A stretch of DNA of 22,037 nucleotides from Sphacelaria rigidula (Eukaryota > Phaeophyceae > Sphacelariales). The notes beneath the pieces are model-generated. The model saw only the letters and a list, made by a program, of their open reading frames with translations. It was not told the DNA's origin and ran no database searches. The translations under genes and the position numbers were made by a program. Location: positions 1 to 22,037 of the forward strand of contig CAXNAA020000362.1 of assembly GCA_964200075.2 (NCBI GenBank), given 5' to 3'. The first letter of the stretch is position 1; every line of letters starts with the position of its first letter. Positions 18,373 to 22,037 of the stretch are shown here, in pieces.

Positions 18373-20786
18373 ATAGCATGAAATAGATTTACTGCGTAAA
18401 TTTTTTGCGGTGAAATCCATTAATGCGAACGTCGGATCCCGGTCGTATCCGTCCAGTGCCAAGAATATTTTTGCTACGTGAAAAGGTAGAGCATTGATGA
18501 ACAATGTACCATCATTCTCCCCACATACACCACTTTCTTCGACTATACAATCTTCGCTCGGGACAACGGCATGTGCTTACAGTTACACGTGAACATCCTA
18601 TTCGAGAATATCGGAGGTGTCAGTGACGAGGTACACAACGAGCGTACCCAGCCTAGTGGAAGAGCAGTGCGGGACAGGTGAAGGGCGTGATTGCTGCATA
18701 CAGTGAGTCGACCCTCCTTCCCACCTCGTTGACAATGTTTCCGCTAGCTGGAGAGCAGGGGATGTGGTTGAAGGGGAAGGGCCATCACTCTGTGCACTAA
18801 TCGTTGCAGTTCGAAAATATAAATTTAACGAGGCTGCAAACACTCAACAAGGCTGCAAATGGCATCCGCTATCCCGGAGAGATATATACGAATAGCGTTG
18901 GGCACCCGTATGAGGATGGGCGAGTGCATTCGAATGATCAAAACCACCAGTCAGTGCTGTACTTTCTCTCCCACGAAAACATTCCTTATGACACTGTTTC
19001 AGACAAATGCAAATACGACTGAGGAGCAAAGAGAGGTCATACACGGGTATTCAGTGAACAGCGACCACGTGTAAAAATGAGTCCGTTTTGTCATTGTTTG
19101 GCCGTTTTCTACGGAAAGTATCATTTCAGTCCCGCAGGACCTTTCAAATAATCGAACACGTACACTTCCGCTACGTGTGCCTTGCTGAGAGGTCGAGTGT
19201 AGATTGAACGAAAACATGGACACCTGAGATGAGAGCCCACCTCAACAACTGAACCAGGTGCGACGGGTGAAAGTAACCGTTTGGCTGCAACCCCTAGTGA
19301 AGTAAATGCTTCACGTCACTGGAAATGGACAACTCAACGCGGCATTTTCCCGCCAATATCGGAGAAACGAGGCCGAGAGCACAGGACCCGTACTCCCTCC
19401 GTCCTGGATGGTGTAATCGGTCGACAGGTGATGAAATGTGATGAGTCATGATGCAGCCGCATGAACGACGGAAGTGGGGGGTGGAAATGGAAAAGCTTTC
19501 TCACCAGGGACCAGGGACGACAGGCGTATTACCATCGCCGAGTAAACCGCGTTGTTAGAAACCAGTTGGATTCTACCCGGATACGGGAGAGATGAAATAC
19601 CAACAACGAACAATGTTATTAAACCCTCATCGGCAAGCGTATGAAAAGAAAAGAAGCCGAATGCTACTAGTCCCGATCTCAAGATGTAGGCGGCATATCG
19701 CTTCCGTCCCGGGTAACATTTCTACAGTCTTCTGCCTGCGGAAGACCGCACGCCCAAAAATGTCTTGTACCTGTGCGCGCACAAACGCAAGAAAGGGCAA
19801 CTGCCATCTACATGTAAAATGGGGAAGTAATATCGTGGTAAACATACAAGTTCATCACTCCTTCCTTCTTCTCTTCCTTACTGCGTATCGCCTCTCCGGC
19901 GGAATTGACTGTCATTATCCCACATTGAAATCTGGATACTGTCATCTCCCCATTGCTTAACTCCTCCCTCAGAGCGTTTGTTGCTTGCCCGCGTCCGCAT
20001 CCTCCATTTTGATTGCGAGGCGTCCGTGGTGAGCGGGTCGTCAGCGTCCAATTCAGGGTGAGGTAGCGTCAGCGCGGTCATTATTTCCAACCCGCTACCC
20101 TGCCCACCGAAGGACTCACCAATGATTTTTGCTCAACACGGCCCCTCGTCTTTCCTGGTCACCCTTGTGCGCCTTGAAACGTACTTCTACGCGCTCAGGT
20201 GCTTGCCTTTCTCCGTGCTTGTGCTACAGTGTCCCGCCCCTCATGAACGCAATATCCCCGGGTGTCACACCGGAGGGCTACTGTACGCGAACAATTCGGA
20301 CGCCCTACATGGAAAGAAGTGTGAAACGCGCAGAGATAACCACAGAACCGTACTTCCACCCCACGAGGAAATTAAGCTGTGTCCCTGCTTCGGCACTACC
20401 CAAGTCAGGGGGCGCCTCACACGTGCCCCTTGTCCTTTTTGTGCACTATCTCGATTTAGTCCCGATTTGACTGTTCGTAAAAACCTCACGTCTATTAGTT
20501 TGTGAAAATATTGTGACACCGATAGTCTGCCGACTGCCGTAGGGAGCTTGTTGCCCCTGGAAAAAAATAGGCAATCGCCTGCTGCGTTGCTTGACGATAT
20601 TGATGAATAAAGACCGTACTGTGCTGTCACCATTCCTTGTCGGCTACGTTGAATCCGATACTTACTTCGCTGTAATCCGGCAGCTTGATCCGTTGCACTA
20701 CATGTAACGATTCGTACCGCTACACGAACCGCATATTTCGCTACGCGCTTCAGCGCCGATTGCCCTCTCCACGAGGCTGCATGTAA
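18373..20786. other. Non-coding stretch, no gene seen
   Basis: Many short frames. The longest (20265-20819, minus, 184 codons) overlaps two plus-strand open frames and has no recognisable motif. At 19960-20110 the minus strand reads like coding (LTLPHPELDADDPLTTDAS) but has no start or clear splice pair. Confidence 0.5.
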
Positions 20787-20845
20787 CAGTGTTTTCGTGA
20801 GATTGAGAGTAGATGACACGATTGGAAATGGCTTTGATCATTCGC
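20787..20845 (+). repeat. Partial copy of the CAGTGTTTTCGTGA terminal repeat
   Basis: CAGTGTTTTCGTGA followed by ATTGAGAGTA-type sequence, the same sequence and orientation as the arm starting at 21696 and inverted relative to the arm ending at 21083. It could form a smaller inverted pair with 21046-21083. A fourth, weaker piece is at 21261-21279. Confidence 0.75.
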
Positions 20846-20974
20846 TTTCAGTGAGTCATTTTATTATTCCACGTGTGCTTTTCTCTACCTCCTTCACTTG
20901 CGTGTGCTTCCAGCTACACGTCGATATCTTAGCCAGGGATATCAAGGGCCTCAGCGGCCAGCTATTATAGAAAA

Positions 20975-21802
20975 CATGTTGAGCCTCGTGGAAGTGCAGT
21001 TCGGAACCGAAACGATTCATTCGCTGATTGACCGCTTTCCACTCTAAATCGTATCATTTACTCTCAATATCACGAAAACACTGTTGTTATAATGTGCCGT
21101 CTGTAGTCGCTTGCCACCGACGCCTTTTACACCCCTGACTTGCATAATATCGACGTGTAGCCATCTACTCTTGCATGTAATGGAGGGAAAGGAAAGTCTA
21201 ACGGGATGGATATTGGATGAGTTGAAGCGATTAATCAGAGCCACTCTCAATCAGCGCTCTACTCTCAAGTTTCACGAGAATGATGTTGAACGGCGGAAGT
21301 GCTCATACATGTCCGCATTGAAAAGGTACGGCTATGAACACGGTAACTTATAAAATAGCGATGTATCGTTTGTTGGGGATGACAAAGGCGGACGGAGGAT
21401 TAAAATCTTCGTATCCGCACCAAATATTCGAAATATGGTCCCATTTCTTCACCTACCGATAGCTATTGACAACTGCCACATCCCAAGGGAATTTGAATTT
21501 CGATCACCAACATGTTGGGGGTCCTCGGTGAAAAAAATATTTCGGAACCATTTTGGCGTCCGCCCAGACACCCGGAATTCCACAAAACTGTTTTTTCATC
21601 TAGGACCCCAACATTTCGGGGATCGAAATCCAAATTCCTGCGGTGTGTAACAGATGTCAATAGCTGTCAGTAGGTGAAGAAATTGGACCATATTTCAGTG
21701 TTTTCGTGAAATTGAGAGAGGATACGATTGAGAGTGAAGGGCGGTCAAAAAGTGAACGAATCGTTTCAGTTCCGGAACGCCCTTCCACGAGGCCCAATAT
21801 GC
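20975..21802. repeat. Element with about 108-bp imperfect terminal inverted repeats
   Basis: The left arm (20975-21083) is the imperfect reverse complement of the right arm (21696-21802). Shared blocks include CCTCGTGGAAG, GGAAC.GAAACGATTC.TTC, TGACCGC, AATCGTATC, CTCTCAAT and CACGAAAACACTG. The interior (about 612 bp) has no recognisable transposase and contains a second fold-back at its right end. It is consistent with a MITE-like DNA element interrupted by another. Confidence 0.85.
21430..21696. repeat. Nested fold-back, arms about 105 bp
   Basis: GAAATATGGTCC at the left end pairs with GGACCATATTTC at the right end. Further blocks are ATTTCTTCACCTAC, AGCTATTGACA, AATTTCGATC, ATGTTGGGG.TCCT and TGAAAAAA, with a short spacer of about 50-60 nt. 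No ORF of note. Its right end directly meets the right arm of the larger element. Confidence 0.9.
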
Positions 21803-22037
21803 CTCAGTGGCAAGCTACTACATAATAAAGCACAAAGCTTCACGTCCCCCTCCAACCCTTAACTTTAACTGCACCATCTGCTCTTCGCTTTCCTGTGTCT
21901 TTTCTTCCGCTATCCTGCGTCTTTTTTTGTTTTTTGCCAAGGCTCTGTCGAAAATATATCTCGGGACACGTAGGCCCCAATAACAGCCGATCATCTATGT
22001 TGAGGATGGTGCTTTTCATTGAGGATGAGAACCCGGA
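21803..22037. other. Non-coding right edge, no gene seen
   Basis: Pyrimidine-rich sequence with a weak direct repeat (CCTGTGTCTTTT and CCTGCGTCTTTT). No gene recognised. Confidence 0.5.

Noticed and set aside
18038-18381. 112-codon ORF over the tandem duplication
   Set aside because: The 98-bp period shifts the frame between units, so the repeat is not maintained as coding sequence.
19877-20120. Minus-strand coding exon
   Set aside because: The translation looks plausible (LTLPHPELDADDPL) but no start, donor or homologous neighbour was found.
20265-20819. 184-codon minus-strand ORF
   Set aside because: No ATG-led conserved motif; two plus-strand frames are also open over the same bases, and the composition is not protein-like.

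Overview
This window is nuclear DNA from a eukaryote, most likely a photosynthetic stramenopile such as a brown alga. That placement is inferred from three things: one gene with nine fairly long introns (205 to 1048 nt), mixed base composition with very low gene density, and many decayed non-LTR and fold-back elements. There is no bacterial operon structure, and no rRNA or intact tRNA gene was seen.

Layout. The extreme left edge (3-140, +) may hold the last exon of a gene that runs in from outside. Bases 141-3462 contain no recognisable gene but three inverted-repeat (fold-back) structures, one of them a perfect 48-bp hairpin. Bases 3860-5590 are a badly decayed LINE-type reverse transcriptase. 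A tRNA-derived SINE-like element with recognisable A and B boxes lies at 5991-6350. A second, 5'-truncated copy of its body lies at 8163-8381 and may be flanked by a target-site duplication. It abuts another long fold-back (8388-8703).

The gene core is 9755-17933. Two genes are transcribed divergently from a gap of about 340 bp. The minus-strand gene (11022 down to 9755) encodes a Ser/Asp-rich protein of unknown function; if a 62-nt intron is removed, the protein gains a hydrophobic C-terminal segment. The plus-strand gene (11365-17933, ten exons, 546 codons by my model, every exon phase consistent) encodes an EHD/dynamin-superfamily NTPase. It has a complete P-loop, a DSPG switch, NKAD, and the EHD-type helical region. 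It lacks an EH domain and instead has two hydrophobic segments near the C-terminus. Its N-terminus is basic and free of acidic residues. The link between the two genes is only their shared promoter region.

The right side (17934-22037) has no gene I can defend. It holds a 98-bp tandem duplication and a nested set of inverted-repeat elements at 20787-21802. The termini of one of these resemble those of the fold-back at 2966-3462, which suggests a family of fold-back/MITE elements. All identifications come from reading the sequence; no database search was run.
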